Shown in pieces: positions 1 through 12,216 of a DNA stretch of 64,000 nucleotides; positions within the stretch are counted from its first letter, which is position 1; each line of letters starts with the position of its first letter. The notes beneath the pieces are model-generated. The model had not been told where the DNA came from, did no database searches, and saw only the letters and a program-made list of their open reading frames with translations. This DNA comes from Acanthococcus lagerstroemiae (lineage: Eukaryota > Arthropoda > Insecta > Hemiptera > Eriococcidae). The position numbers and the translations under genes are program-made. The DNA is taken from assembly GCA_031841125.1 (NCBI GenBank), contig CM063112.1:59821722-59885721 (forward strand), read 5' to 3'.

Positions 1-3000
1 TACCCGAAACCACAAAAATAACGGAAAATCGATTTTTTGACAGACCACGTTTCACCAGTTTCACCTTTCATGTACAAATGTAAATGTAGCGCAGTGCGCG
101 ATGATTTGGTTTCCCTATGTAGTCCCCGTATGAATAATGCAGTTATAGGGGGGAGAATTCCGCAGCCCGATAAGTTGATGACAGACAGAAAAAATAGTAG
201 GTAACAGTATAGCAAAAATTTTCCTAGCATTTCATGTAATTTTCCATCTGTGTCCTCTTCCCCCTAGTCCGTCCCTAAAAGTAGATATATTTGTCCGAGG
301 CACCCTGTTGTCAAGAGCGGACATTAAAAATTTGAAAACCTGAGTATAAATACCTATTTTCACTAACTCGAGCACCCGTAACCCATTCGATAATTTGAAT
401 GTGTATAAATTGGAACGAAATAACTGTCAAAAGACCGTTCGCAATTCACTTTATTTTACTTATGGCAGTGAGGTGTCGTCAAATTATCAAATATTTGATA
501 ACTGAATGGAAAAAGTCATCCAAGACCGATACAATAAGACATTATGAAAATCGAAAATGTTGACAAAAATTAATGTCGGAATTGAAAGTGTATGTCAAAC
601 CCGGTGTGACCAGATCGAACAGAAATTTTTTTGAACTTAGAGAAAGGCCCTTAACATGGGGACGTTATATGTCTTTCTTTCTTTACTATTTTCCAATACT
701 GCAGGCTGCGTAGCTGCCGGTCACTTAGCGTCGCCGAGTCGTCGTGTGATGTGTCGGCGTGTCGGCCGCTGTCCCGCTGGCCGTTATTCGAATTTCGAAA
801 TAATGATAAACGAAAGTTTCGTGCAAAGTTTCGTGCAATTTCCGTGCAAACTTATGAAATTGAACCGTTAAAATTGTTGCAATTACTGTCGTTCATGGGA
901 AGATTTTTTCACAAGGTCGTTTCCTAATATCGGTTATTCGCTAATGAAGAGAGGAACAAGTGATCAATTTATTTGATGAACTTGGTAAGTATTTACATTA
1001 CCGGTAGCTGGTAGTACTATCGGACATCGGTTTCATATTGCACTGACATTTGTGTATTTGCATGAACACAGATTTATGACGAATGTAATCGCAGTTCCAA
1101 CTTGCCCATTGTCCACTATTCAGCGATCCAAGTCGTCAGTTCACTCGTAAGTACAGTATTCATGTTTCAATATGCACGTTCAAAGGCTCGAGCATGGTGC
1201 AGGAACTTTCTGCTTGACGACTATTTTGGCAAAATTGCACTCGTATGACGAGCGTGCACTAACGAATGTCACGCAACAAATTTCCTTAACGTATCCGCAT
1301 TTAATCAATGTACAGTACCGTTGAATATGTTCATTCTGAACGTATGAACGTATTCAACAGTATTCAGAAATGAGATGTCGCTACTGCAAGATGCAGCGTA
1401 CCGTTTTGTCAAATTCAAATTAGATTCTCATTTCGGCATTGGTTTTGATTAACAAAAAAACTGAAGCCAGTCTCAAGTTCTGAAATGTGGTACATGGTAC
1501 AATTGACTAGTTCATGGACGATTGCTATCAGTTATCCAGGTGAGCGTTGTGAAGAAAATTTGTGAAATAGCTGTGTCTCAAAATTGTTTAATATCAGAAC
1601 TCTAACGTCGCGAATCAAATAATGTGAAACTGATACAAATGAAGTTGGTGGCTGAATGAACAAACCTCTAGTATTTATCATTGGTAGCACGAATAGTTTG
1701 TTGTTGATAGGATTTCGTTGAACTCATTGCGGTTTCTGAAGTCAGTGGGCGGGTGTTTTTCCCTTCATGTGAAATTTCCCGTACAGTAGCGTTAGAAAGG
1801 GTGAATTCCAAATTCGACATTGTGAAAATCAATGATCTTAAAGTTCCTGGTTCAGAGTATTTCTTTGGCTGCGTGTACATTTTCATAGAGGGAATCGATA
1901 TGGTGATTATTAGGTCTGTTCAGGCAGTGTACAGAAATTAATCTTGATGATTTTTTCTGTAAGTTCTGTACAAACGTCTCTGTTCGTTTCTGTAGTGCTG
2001 TTGTGTAATCGTTTTAGTGTATGCTCAAACACTTTTTCTGCACTTTCTGTTGAAATTTCCGATCAACGTTTATTTTCACGGATAAATCTCCACATAAAAT
2101 AAAATTGAACAATTGCAAATCACCTTCAACGTTCTCTCTTGAAATTATTTAATTGTTATCAAATTTTTTATAAGGATTTCATTGATAAATCTCCACATAA
2201 AATAATATTGAACAATTGCAAATCACCTTCAACGTTCTCTTATGAAATTATTTATTTGTAGGAAATTTTTTATAAGGAATAACCAACGTTTTTTTCCGTT
2301 CCAACTGTTCACAAAAAAGTTACAGAAACTTACAGAAACTCCAGAAAGTTGGTGCTTGAACATTCTCTCTGCAGTTACAGAAAGTGCAGAAAAGTTGCCC
2401 AAACGCACTTTCTGTCCATTTTGTCAATTTTGGTAGTTTCTGTATGCTGCCCAAACAGACCTATTTTGTTTCAACAGACGCTAATATTTTTTCCTGACGT
2501 CTTGGCCGTATTATATGGGGTTAGCAGGGCGTCCATTTAGTCACTTTTTTCTACAAAGGTCACTTCTTGCCACTCATTCTGTATACATTTCACTTTTCAA
2601 TAATCTGCTCTCATGCTGAAAATTTAATTTTCAGATTCCAGAAATGCAGCCACCCAGCACGCGAATGCGACGCAAAATTTATCTGAAAAACTTGCATAAA
2701 TTGTTCGTTTATTTTCAAATAAAAAATTGTTTTCTTTCATACTAGCATCAGAAATTAATGAAAGTCGGCGTAGTATGTATTGAAGAATATTCTGCTTTGT
2801 ACAGCAGTGAAATAATAGTCGCTCCTGAACGCTGCTGAATAAAATTTTCTGCGCAGTTCTGCTTCCAATATAGTCCGCTCCGAGACGCTCCAGAGAAATA
2901 ATTATGTGGCAGAATATAATTGATGAAACGTAGTGGAACGCTGCGGAAAATAGATTTTGTTCGAAGCAGAACTATGCGGAAATAGATTTTTTTCGAAGCG

Positions 3001-3230
3001 GAATAATGCGGAAATATGATTTTTTCTGCGTCAGTAGAGGAATAGAATTCCGCAGCTGAACGTTGCGTGGTAGGAATACCGTACAGGATTGCGGAAACGG
3101 ATTCAGTTTCTTCGCGACTGAAGTTGCGGAAATTATTTTCCGTTTCAGTAGCGAGAAAAAAGTGTCTCATTTTGCAGAAATTTTGAGACGCTGCGGAATC
3201 TTGCGGAATTTAAATGTGAAAATGGTCAAT
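1..3230 (-). repeat. Left inverted copy of a 3.1-kb repeat
   Basis: This stretch is the reverse complement of 46651-49705 with scattered differences. The match starts at base 1, so the copy continues outside the window, and it ends sharply at AATGGTCAAT (3221-3230). In the right copy the same sequence is the core of a 7.2-kb TIR element, so this is probably a second, partial copy of that element. It is rich in TTTCTGTA/TACAGAAA and TTCCGC words. A minus-strand reading frame of 140 codons (3170-2748) is broken into two pieces in the other copy and resembles no protein I know, so it is not called as a gene. No transposase motif was seen. Confidence 0.85.
2082..2262. repeat. Direct duplication of about 100 bp inside the left copy
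   Basis: The words ATAAATCTCCACATAAAATA and CAAATCACCTTCAACGTTCT occur twice, about 100 bp apart. The matching place in the right copy (about 47640-47730) has them once. The duplication therefore arose after the two copies separated. Confidence 0.75.
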
Positions 3231-3928
3231 AGGGAATTCGATCGACCCCAACTGACAGAACTCGTATTTGACTGAACTGTCTCCTACGAAGATTTGTAAA
3301 ACTCTGTGACAACAGTTTTCACAAACTAAATATTTACTGAACTTGTAATTTACAAGCTGAGTGCTTTCGGGCAAAGTTGAAGAATTGATTCGCCGCCAGA
3401 CATCTATTTTTCCATTAGATGCTCCTGAAAAGTGCAAAGTCAAATCAAACTATTACACGCATTAAGTTTTAAAATCAGTTCGCTACTTTTGTTGGCCTTG
3501 AATCAAAGTCTATAGTTATTTAGCTGATGAAAAAAAAAAAAAAAAAAAAAAAAAACGGGCGTTATCAGTTTTGACATGAATTTCACGTTTTTATGTCTTC
3601 TTCAATTTACGTAAGTACATACCTACATAGGTATTAGGTACATACTACATACCTCAAGATACCCCGAAACGGCATCCTCAGCCGCGTTTACTCACTGTAC
3701 GTAACGTAACGTAACATCCGCCCTTTCACGAGGGCCTTCGATGCACCGAGCCGACGCCCCAGCCAAATGTCGGTCATGAATCCGGTCGCTCACTTTTGCA
3801 ATAGTACAGCCGACCTTCCACAGACAGCGCTAGCGCCTAAACAATACTCAGGGTGGAATGCCGGGCGAGCTGCTACACGGGTTGATAGTGCGTACTGATC
3901 AGGCCTCCTTAGCTCGGATTACAGGAAG
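3231..3928. other. No gene recognised; poly(A) run and a GC-richer piece
   Basis: Nothing coding is recognised. A run of about 25 A lies at 3531-3555 and could be the tail of an old retroposed copy on the plus strand. About 3700-3928 is clearly more GC-rich than its surroundings, begins with GTAACGTAACGTAAC, and runs into the R1-type 3' sequence. It may be further retroelement sequence, but no motif shows this. Confidence 0.4.
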
Positions 3929-4242
3929 ACGTCACCCTTCCTGCGTCGACACACGGACCAAGACGAGAAGGTGAGGGGTGGGTGAAGAGGCAGCGCGTCC
4001 GGCCGTGGGGGACCTGAATTCCAGGCGAGCGCTCGGGGAGCACGGACCTCGGTTAGTAGGAAACCCCATGGTGGCCCTGGTAGGACGCGCGTACCGTTTC
4101 GGCACGGAGAAATGGGGGCTCGGGCCTAGCCCCAAGGCGTCCCTCCGGTCACTGATGCGATACTCGAAAAGGTAGTTTCCGGGGCCGAGGGTGCGCCATT
4201 TTAGCATGCGTGCATCGCCATACGTCCCACCACACCATACGT
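3929..4242 (+). mobile_element. 3' untranslated end of an R1-type non-LTR retrotransposon
   Basis: This block is closely similar to 34108-34424, the untranslated tail of the R1-type copy in the P450 gene. They share CTGCGTCGACACACGGACCA, GGACCTGAATT-like and CATCGCCATACGTCCCACCA words. It has no coding sequence. It is the oldest-looking and second-longest of four tails of this family in the window, all in plus orientation. It abuts an unrelated minus-strand element on its right. Confidence 0.75.
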
Positions 4243-5419
4243 ACATATCTTTGTGTGAGGTGGCGCTGAGACATTGTAGTTTCCATTGCAGTTTTCCTCA
4301 GGTTGCGGTTAAGGATCAGCTCAGTAGCCTCACTTTTATAGCCAAGGTGAGAATTTTACTGAGTTCTATTCCTTTGACTTCACTGCGTGCCGGATACATT
4401 AGTCCCAGTTCTTCGCGTCTTGTCCCGGCTATTGCTGGGCATTGACATATGATGTGGATCGAGGTTTTTCCCTCTTCTCCACAGTGCCTACAGGAGCCAC
4501 TTTGCGCCACTCACTCCTACTTCATACCACATGTGTTTTGTGGCCTTCATGACTGTTAGTAGTTCGACCATGAGCCTTGCCTTTTTCTTGTCAAGCCCTC
4601 GCCGGAACTTGGCGTACTTACTGCGGGCGTCTCCTAGCAATGTTTCGCTGATTTTCATGTCACTGGCTATCCGCCAGTGCATTTCCGTCTGCTTGCTTAT
4701 CCAAGTCTTCACGTTGAATTTTATGATGCTGTGTGCTATAGGAAGACACGGCCCTCACCCAGTGCCATTGAATAATTGTCAGCGCCTTTTGCATTCGTGA
4801 TTTCGATTCCTGCACTTTGGTCATTCTTTGAGGTATCTGCAAACCACACATACGCCTCGTTTTCCTAAAATGCTTGGCCACCTCTTTTCCCAAGCCTCTC
4901 TTTTGGGTGTTCGTCAAAGAAGTGTTTCACCACAATTCTATCTTTCGGTATTCCAGAAAGCATTTGTCCATCATCTCCGCCGTCTCCCATATCCTTCTGT
5001 GGCCTGTTTTTAGAGTCTGAAGGTTTGGTTAGTCCAGATAATAAGCCCCTATTATCACAGCTACTTCTATAGCAGTGTGAAGTGGTGGCAGGTTTAGGAG
5101 CCTTTCAAGTACCTTCGGCGGCGTCTTTCTCATTGCTCCTGTTGTCATCATGCACGCGAACCTTTGCAGGTGGTTTAGTTCCTCTGAGTCCCCCACACAA
5201 TAGCCGCATAAGTGATTCTAAGAAGTAGTACACTGGTATATATATATCCAGTGCATCATTTTGGGAGAAAGTCCCCAGGTCCTGCCGACAAAGGTATGTC
5301 AAGCCCAAAGAGCCCCAATCCCTTTTATTTATTTATTTATTTATTTATTAGACATTTTTAAAGCCCACCTCGCAACAGCTCCTTATGGGCCAAAACAGCG
5401 TGGGGGCTAAATGAATAAC

Positions 5420-5462
<43 letters not shown>

Positions 5463-5960
5463 TGATTAATATTAATAATAATAATAATAATAATAATAGT
5501 GGTAGTAATAATTAAACTAAAGATAGAAATGGGACCGGGATCATGTGCGCAGGTGTGCGGGATGGGTGCCCCCTGCCTAGTGTAACCACCTCCTTCGCCG
5601 TTTTCCAATCCGTTCCACTTTACGTGCGGTTGGATCCCGACTCTGGCTGTGTGTTTTCTATGATTTCTGCTCTTGGAAAGTGCGTGCCCATGAGGTGCTC
5701 TATTGCCTCTCTCGGGGCTGTAGAAAAACCACCTGTTGGAAGTTCGAGCGGCCCCCACTTTCACTCTCCTTTCTTTATTCAGAATTTTTTGCAGACGTGC
5801 CGTCGTCGGTATCCTTTTTAGATATTCGCAAAAACGTGTCCACCCTTCTGTTTTGGCTCGCTTAGCTACCTTTTTATATGCTTTTTGTGCCTCATGATAT
5901 AGTAATTTCCAGTAAGCGAGCTGCCCTCAGCAGCCTTCTTGGCGTTCCTCAATTTAGTTC
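4243..5960 (-). mobile_element. Degenerate Jockey/LOA-like non-LTR retrotransposon
   Basis: Read on the minus strand, 5960-5530 encodes a pre-RT linker of the type found in these elements, with the words IPTTARLQKI and GTHFPRAEIIENT in neighbouring frames. 5310-5105 gives the post-RT words WGLTYLCRQDLG and NDALDIYIPV. 4920-4488 gives the RNase H-like region, and 4510-4316 gives a cysteine/histidine knuckle (CRHCGEEGKTSIHIICQCPAI in part) typical of the ORF2 end. The palm domain is missing and simple repeats sit in its place. Many frameshifts and stops show that it is dead. A second fragment of the same family is at 40690-40960. Assignment to Jockey versus LOA or R1 is not secure. Confidence 0.7.
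5324..5512. repeat. Simple repeats (ATTT)n and (AAT)n
   Basis: An (ATTT) run lies at about 5324-5348, and an interrupted (AAT/ATT) run of about 100 bp at 5415-5512. They lie where the catalytic domain of the surrounding element should be. The isoleucine- and asparagine-rich frame through them is a by-product of the repeat. Confidence 0.9.
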
Positions 5961-6830
5961 TGCGGTAAATGAGGAAGAAAAATAAAAACTTTGTTGTTCA
6001 AAATGAACGTCAGAACTCGGTGCACCTTTTATCTGTGCCACAGATTAATTTTTCACTTTGTCTAGCTTTCAGCGATAGAACAATTGGGCAAGTATGAAGC
6101 ACCAGAAGATTAGTTTTCGGCGAAAAATTCAGACCTTGGAGTTAAAATTCAAAACATCCATTTTGGAGTGGGAGGGGATTTGAAGGTTTTCTGCGAGACT
6201 TTAGAAATATTTTTCGAACACGTTTTTCATTTCTCCTGTAAAATCATGTTTTCCTATGTTCTTGGTTATGGTTCTAGGCTCCTCACTTATATCTTGGCAA
6301 TGAGCAATAACCTTAATATGCTCTTTATCGCGTATAGAATTTCTTGGAAAAAATGTTACGAGTTTCAGGCAATTAAGTTGAATACGTGTCAAAATACGCC
6401 GGATGTGAGGCGGAAGTAAATTAGTAGGCGTACAAGACCGATTCATTACAGGTTGAGCTATTAGGTCTCGAATGGTAGACCATGTTCAGCGATAAAAGGT
6501 GATATTCTAGCGGATTTTTTAAAACGCAAATCACGTATCACTCTTGGTCACATGGTGTGATTGGGAAGTGTAGTAAACTTTTCTCGACATTGTCACACTG
6601 AAATTTGTCCGGACGATAACTGGAGAAGGAATGAAGTTACATGAACCGTGGTTATGTGAATCGATCGAGCATAGTTAAGAGCAGGACGCCATTGACTTGC
6701 AGCAAAATCTGTCCGATAGAGAGCGAGATATCCACAGTTTTCCGACTAACCTGGAATTCACCGGCGGTGTTGAGCGAGGCGTGAAGTAACAATAGCGGAC
6801 TTCTGGGATCCTGACGAGTCACGAACTCGT
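5961..6830. other. No feature recognised
   Basis: AT-rich sequence with no supported gene. Overlapping frames of 81-83 codons on both strands (6168-6446) have no recognisable motif or splice-site support. Confidence 0.4.
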
Positions 6831-8063
6831 CAGTGGGTGTGACGCGATGTGAGGCGCGATTTTCCGAGAACTCACAGATTATTTCGCTGAACGAATTTTA
6901 TGCAGTCTCAGAAAGGATATGTTACCTAAAAATCGAAATGGGAAGAGGAATGAAAACGACAATAATTCAGATCTACACCCTAACCCTAGACGGGGAAGAA
7001 ACCGGAAAAGAAAAATTTTACCAAGACTTAGATGAACTCATACAGCAGAAGATAGAATACCATACAATAATACTGGGGGATTGGAATGCCAAAGTTGGAG
7101 AACTCCAGGAAAACTACAATAGCGTAGGCAATTTTAGATTGGGAAAGCAAAACAAAAATAAAGAAACGTTGGTGGAATTTGCGATAAAAAACGATCTAAA
7201 ATTGCAAATACATTCCTCGCCTAACGCACAGATTCCGAGTGCGGGGCGTGCTTAACTGTAGGGACTGAAAGAAGTTAAGGGACTAGCGTAAGGTCCTCGG
7301 GTGCGCCACGCCCGCGCTGGCCAGCTGCAAGCCTTTTAGTCGCAGGGTTACCATGGGAAAAGTCTACTACCCATCCCCCTCACAGGGGTCCACTGCACAT
7401 ACTTTTCGTTGACTTTCAAAAATCATTCGATGCAATAAAGCAAAGTTATTTATGAAAGGTACTGAGGCAGCAAGGAGTTCCTCAAAAATTTGTAAGAATT
7501 TTAGAAGAAATGTACGAGGGAGCAACAGCTAAAATTAAATTATACAAAGTAGGACCAAAGTTTATAATAACAAAAGGGATAAAGCAGGGCGACCTTCTGT
7601 CACAAAATCTATTCAACAGCTTAATAGAAGAGATTTTCTGGGAAATTGGATAGGAGGAAAAAGGAATTAGAATAAACGGAGAATGGCTAAATAACCTACA
7701 CGTTTCGCAGATGATGTGGCGCTAATATCTTAAAATTTGGTACAGTTGGAAGAAATGGCAAACGAACACGAAACAACCAGCAGGAAAGCAGGACTGAAAC
7801 TAAACTAGAAAATCACAATTTCGTCAAACGAGGAGATGGCAAACATGAGGATCAAAGGGGAAGAAATCAAAAGGGTTAACGAAGTGGTGTACTTGGGTTT
7901 AAAAATAACATTCAAGAATAGAATAGATACAGAATTAAACAGAAGAATGTCACAAGCGTGCGGAAGGGTTATTGGGCGCTATAAAAACAATTTACAAAAA
8001 CCAAATTCCATTGCCAATGAAAGCAAAAACTCGAGAAAGTTATTCACACTCGATTCTAACCTA
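6831..8063 (+). mobile_element. RTE-type non-LTR retrotransposon, 5' part of a split copy
   Basis: Residues encoded by 6930-7215 form an apurinic-endonuclease-like domain with the signature ILGDWNAKVGE followed by a GNFRLGKQN-like stretch and a VEFAIKNDLKLQ stretch, as in RTE/BovB endonucleases. From 7400 the reverse transcriptase follows in broken frames: VDFQKSFDAI, GIKQGDLLS, an ADDVALIS box near 7710, and EVVYLGLKI near 7890. Frame breaks and stops make it non-functional. A GC-rich block at about 7225-7390 separates endonuclease and RT and fits neither. The coding sequence stops in the word SILTY at 8063 and resumes at 15190 as GVQTWALT, so a later 7.1-kb insertion split this copy. Confidence 0.85.
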
Positions 8064-8079
8064 CCCGATCGGTCGTCAG

Positions 8080-8490
8080 CGACAGTTATTTCGACACTAT
8101 CGATCTTGTTCATTTCGACTGAAATATCGGCAGTTCGGCAGAAATTACAACCAATCAGAAGTCAGCATTTTGTATCGGAAACGCCCCGTCTGTCGACAGA
8201 AGTTCGGAATTTCGATACTTTCTCGACAATTTTTCGACAGTTCGACAATTTTCGATTCGATATTTCGATTGTCTGTTCGACAGCATTTCGACTATCCTTC
8301 GATACTATTTCGGCGTTTTTTTCGACATCAGTTCGACATTTCGACATTTCGGCTATTCCTTCGATACTATTTCGACGTCTTTTTTTCGACATTCCGACGG
8401 CGCGTTCGACAATATTTCGATAGTTTGGCCATTCCTTCGATAGTATTTCGGCGTTTTTTCGACAGGGCGTTCGACACTATTTCGACATTT
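8080..8490. repeat. Left subterminal TTCGACA array
   Basis: The words TTTCGACA, TTCGATA and TTCGGC recur every 10-25 bp for about 400 bp, with some longer direct units such as CCTTCGATACTATTTCGRCG. The long serine/phenylalanine/arginine frames across it are by-products of the repeat. A shorter array in the same family of words lies at the right end (14985-15170). Confidence 0.85.
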
Positions 8491-9405
8491 TTTCACCCTA
8501 GAAATTAATCCCTCCTCCCTTTTCGTCCAGGGATCCTTTCATAAGCGCAGCCTGGGGGGGGGGTATGGGGCTATAGCCCCTCCCTTAAAAGACCTGAGCA
8601 AGGAATTTTAAGCTAAAAATTACAAGCTGAGTATTTCATTTTTCATTTACCCACCCCAATCTCCCAATTTTTACTGGCATAGCTCCTCTCATTTCTGGTT
8701 GCACCTATGGATCCTTTCCATTTTATGTGGCATCTTTGAGCGCGTTCTCTCTCATTTTTACTATTAATAGATATGTGTCCTTCACTTCTGTGGACCTGAA
8801 GCATTTCTTTTCAGAATAAGTATAAATGTTTCGTGTCAGACAGACGGATTGATTAAAGTCATTCAAATACTGGAAAGAATAGAAAATTCAAAATTTCACC
8901 TATATATATTTTTGAGAAAATTGAAAACAATTTTTTATAAATTATTATACATGCGAAGCGTGATACACTGCGTACTGTGGAAGTATTCCGCCGTCCAAAT
9001 ACCGAGAGTAATCACCGTTGGAGCCACACCTAGAAGAAAGTGTAAGATTTCAATGTTAAGTTACTGAAATATTAAGTATTCAGACCACGAGTTATGGTCT
9101 ATATCCTAAAATATATTCAAAATAGATAAATAATATACAATCAAATTTTGCGACCTCTGAAAGGATCTACAGAGAAAACAATAACGTTCGATTAATAGAA
9201 AATTGCGTGAGCATCATCATCGATTTTATGGTATGAGAAAGAGGAAAAAACAAAAATGTCGAGGGCTGGTCTCGTGAAAAAAAATAAAATAAAGGTACCC
9301 ATTTATGTCCTCATACCTGTATTGTGTTTCGAACAAACTTTTTTTGCAAAAATCTAATTTTCTTCAAATAGGTTTCATACAGGGGCTGAAATAGAGCGAT
9401 TTTTT

Positions 9406-10555
9406 TTGGGGGGGCTGAAGCCCCAGTGCCTAAAATCTTCTATACACATAAACACGAATGTCTGTCTGTCTGTCTGTGTATGTCCTTCATATTTCCATGG
9501 AAATTTCTATAAACAACACAGCTGCAGACTTTACTACACTGTTCATCCGATCGCCATGAAACTTTGGGAAGTTGTTCAATGCACTCCCGCGAAGGTTTGG
9601 GGGCAGTAGTGAGAGGTGTGCTCCCCCGACACGCTCCTGTTACTATGACGTCATCTGAGTATATCTGAGCGAAAACCGTGCCTCTCAGTGGTGGTTGACA
9701 TTTCCATGGAAACTTCTTTTAACAACACAGCTGCAAACTGCACGTGTCTCCTTCAGTGACATATATGTATTGTAACATTTTGAATGCTTTCGTATCCTAT
9801 TAAAAAAAAATCCATGGAAATTTCTGTCAACAACACGGCTGCAGACTATAGTCACGCAGGGCGCAGCAAAAATCAAGATCAATGAGCACATGGCTGAAAG
9901 AAAAATAAATTTCCATGGAAGTGTCAGCCACTGAACTAAATTGTCACCATAAAGAGCTAAATCATACGGACTGGCCTCGTGTCGGGGGAATGGTACGGTT
10001 TTCGCTCAAGTACACCCATGGCTGGAATAAAATGGAAATATCAACCACTGAACTGAATTGTCCCCATGAACCAGCTAAATAACTGTGAGCTGAACTGAGC
10101 TCTTAGAAATTAGAAGAGAAAAGAAGAAGAACTGTAGTCGCGCAGGGCGCAACAATGATCAAGATCAATGAGCACATGGCTGGAGTTACGGTTTCCGCTC
10201 AAGTATACCCATGGCTGGAGGACAAATAAATTTCCATGGAAATGTCAACCACTGAATTCGTCTCGGGGAGCGTGTCAGGGGGAACTCACGACTGTCGTTG
10301 TTGTGCTTATTTTTGCCTATCCACGGAAATGGTAAGAGCGTACACCTCATCACGACTGTTGCTATTGTGAAGGCTCATAACGTATGTAGGTATATGGAAC
10401 GGCATCTTTTAGTTTTTCAGTTTTCAACCTTACAAAGTGAACAGTGTTACTTACAATGCCACGAGCCATGAGATATAATCGTTCACAACGAAACCGTAAT
10501 GCAATTAGACTTCGCAACATTGCGAATCAATCCAACCCATTTTCAAAATTTTGGG
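9406..10555. mobile_element. Repeat-rich insert, possible Helitron remnant
   Basis: Words such as TTTCCATGGAAATTTCT, AACAACACAGCTGCAGAC, CACGCAGGGCGCA and GATCAATGAGCACATGGCTG recur two to five times over 800 bp. The start TCTATACACATAAACACGAATGT with a following TGTCTG run resembles the 5' side of some invertebrate Helitrons. Near 10456 a plus-strand stretch reads MPRAMRYNRSQRNRNAIRL, which resembles the N-terminus of some Helitron-encoded proteins. There is no Rep/helicase domain and no clear CTRR end with hairpin. It lies inside the 7.1-kb TIR element. The call is tentative. Confidence 0.35.
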
Positions 10556-10560
10556 ACATA

Positions 10561-10726
10561 GGCGCAAATAGGAGGGGGCTGGGGGGCTTAGCCCCAAACT
10601 TCTAAATAGCCCCCAAACTCTGAAAAATTACTAAAAGAAATGATGCGGGGAGGTAGTGTTGCTTCATAATAAGGGGGCTTACGCCCCTCCCCCCCCCAGT
10701 TCTGGGCCCTATTTGCGTTTCTGGTT
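10561..10726. mobile_element. Short inverted-repeat element ending in GGCGCAAATAG
   Basis: GGCGCAAATAGG at the left is answered by CCCTATTTGCG at about 10708-10718. The sequence between is made of G-runs and C-runs (GGGGGGCTTAGCCCC, GGGGGCTTACGCCCC) that could fold. The same GGGCGCAAATAGG end is seen in the 10.6-kb element at 42875. No target duplication is certain. Confidence 0.45.
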
Positions 10727-10739
10727 GGGACTTACGTTG

Positions 10740-12216
10740 TTTCTGAACTATGTGGTTCAATTGCAGATGAGAGACTTCAAAAGGGGTCAGATACATGTAT
10801 GGCATTTCGTTAATACTGAAAAAGCTTTTGACAATGTTACATGGGATAAAATGTTTGATATTCTAAAAAGGATAGGAATAAAGAAGAAAGTCAAGTTATC
10901 TTAAACTTATATAACATACCGAAAACTACATTAAGAATAGAAGGAGAGAAAGGGGAGGAAAATATGACAAAAGGTGTAAGGCAGGGATGCTCGTTATCTC
11001 CAGTATTATTTGATTTGTACATACAGTGGGATATAAAAGAAATAAAAATTTGAAGCAGGTGTAACCATACATGGAGAGCGAGTAAAGATGTTCAGGTTTA
11101 CAGATGATATTGTCTTATTAACTGAAAGAAGTGCTGATTTGGAAAATATTTTAAATAGAATGGAGGAGATTTTGAGTTAGAATATTTTATGAAAAATTAA
11201 AAAAAATAAAACTAAAGTAATGGTATATAATTGATGTGAATATGATAGCTTAAAATAGAAATTGTTCAGGGAAAAAATTGAGGAAGTAAGCGAATTTTGC
11301 TATATCAGGAGTAAAATAACGAAAGGTGGAAAGTATAAAAGGGATATTTGTAGTAGAATAACCCAAGCTACATTAGAATTTTATCGGAAAAGTAATTTAT
11401 ACGAATCAAAAACAAATCTGTAAACCAAAAAATGATTTTTGAAAACCTATTTTTGGGGTGTAGCGTTGTATGGATGTGAAATTTCGACCACAGGAAAACG
11501 AGGGGAAGAAAAGGATCGAAGCTTTTGAAATGTGATCCTATAGGCGGATACTTAATATCAAATGGACGCATAAGGTAGAAATACTTAACAGACTAGCAGG
11601 TAAAATAGATATTTGGAACAGTCCAGATACCACCATTAAAAAAAATCATCATTACGCTGAACGAGAAAGAAAGAAGGGATGAAGAAAATTAATATCACAG
11701 AAACATTTTAAAATTTAGAACAAAAACTTAGTTAACTAATTTGGAACTCTTAGATTGGGAATGGGATTTATATGTAATGGCCTCAGTACACTCTCGCTAA
11801 ATAGACAACGAGACGAGACACCTATTGAAATAAAACATAAAACTCATGTACACTTTCTCTTCCCTTGCAAAAAAATGTCGGCCTCGGCCCTCCAAAAGGT
11901 TCATAGAGCCCCACCCATACATAAACTCTGCCTACGGGGCTGATTTGGAATTGTTTGAAGATGCGGAATCATGATAAACTAATAGGGCATAACTTGAGGC
12001 ACCCAGGCATAATATCACTCCTGCTAGAAGGAAGGGTAGAAGGAGAGGATTGAATAGGCCAGCAAAGATTACAGTATGTTCAACAGATAATCGAGGATAT
12101 CAAATGTAATAAGAGTTATTTGGAAATGAAAGAACTTGCACAAGTTAGAGAGAAATGGGGAGTTGCATCAGACTGGTCGTAAGACTGGTAACCTTCTTAT
12201 CATCATCATTATATCA
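10740..12216 (+). mobile_element. Second RTE-type retrotransposon fragment (RT to 3' end)
   Basis: It begins within the RT with NTEKAFDNVTWDKMFDIL, then GVRQGCSLSPVLFDLYI (about 10970-11020), then an FRFTDDIVLLTE active-site box near 11095. It ends with a C-terminal stretch reading GVASDWS near 12170 and a TATCATCATCATTAT tail (about 12196-12212), typical of RTE 3' ends. There are many stops and frameshifts, so it is dead. It is 5' truncated, has the same orientation as the split RTE copy, but is clearly a different, diverged lineage. Confidence 0.75.

Noticed and set aside
656..871. A 71-codon secreted-peptide-like gene starting MGTLYVFLSLLF
   Set aside because: The right copy of the repeat does not preserve the frame, and it is inside a mobile element.
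2748..3170. A 140-codon gene in the 3.1-kb repeat
   Set aside because: The frame spans short tandem repeats and is broken in the other copy; no family resemblance.
5348..5764. A 138-codon protein with a poly-isoleucine segment
   Set aside because: The frame crosses an (AAT)n microsatellite and a decayed retroelement linker.
8162..8508. Long arginine/phenylalanine/serine-rich proteins
   Set aside because: They result from reading the TTCGACA array in three frames.
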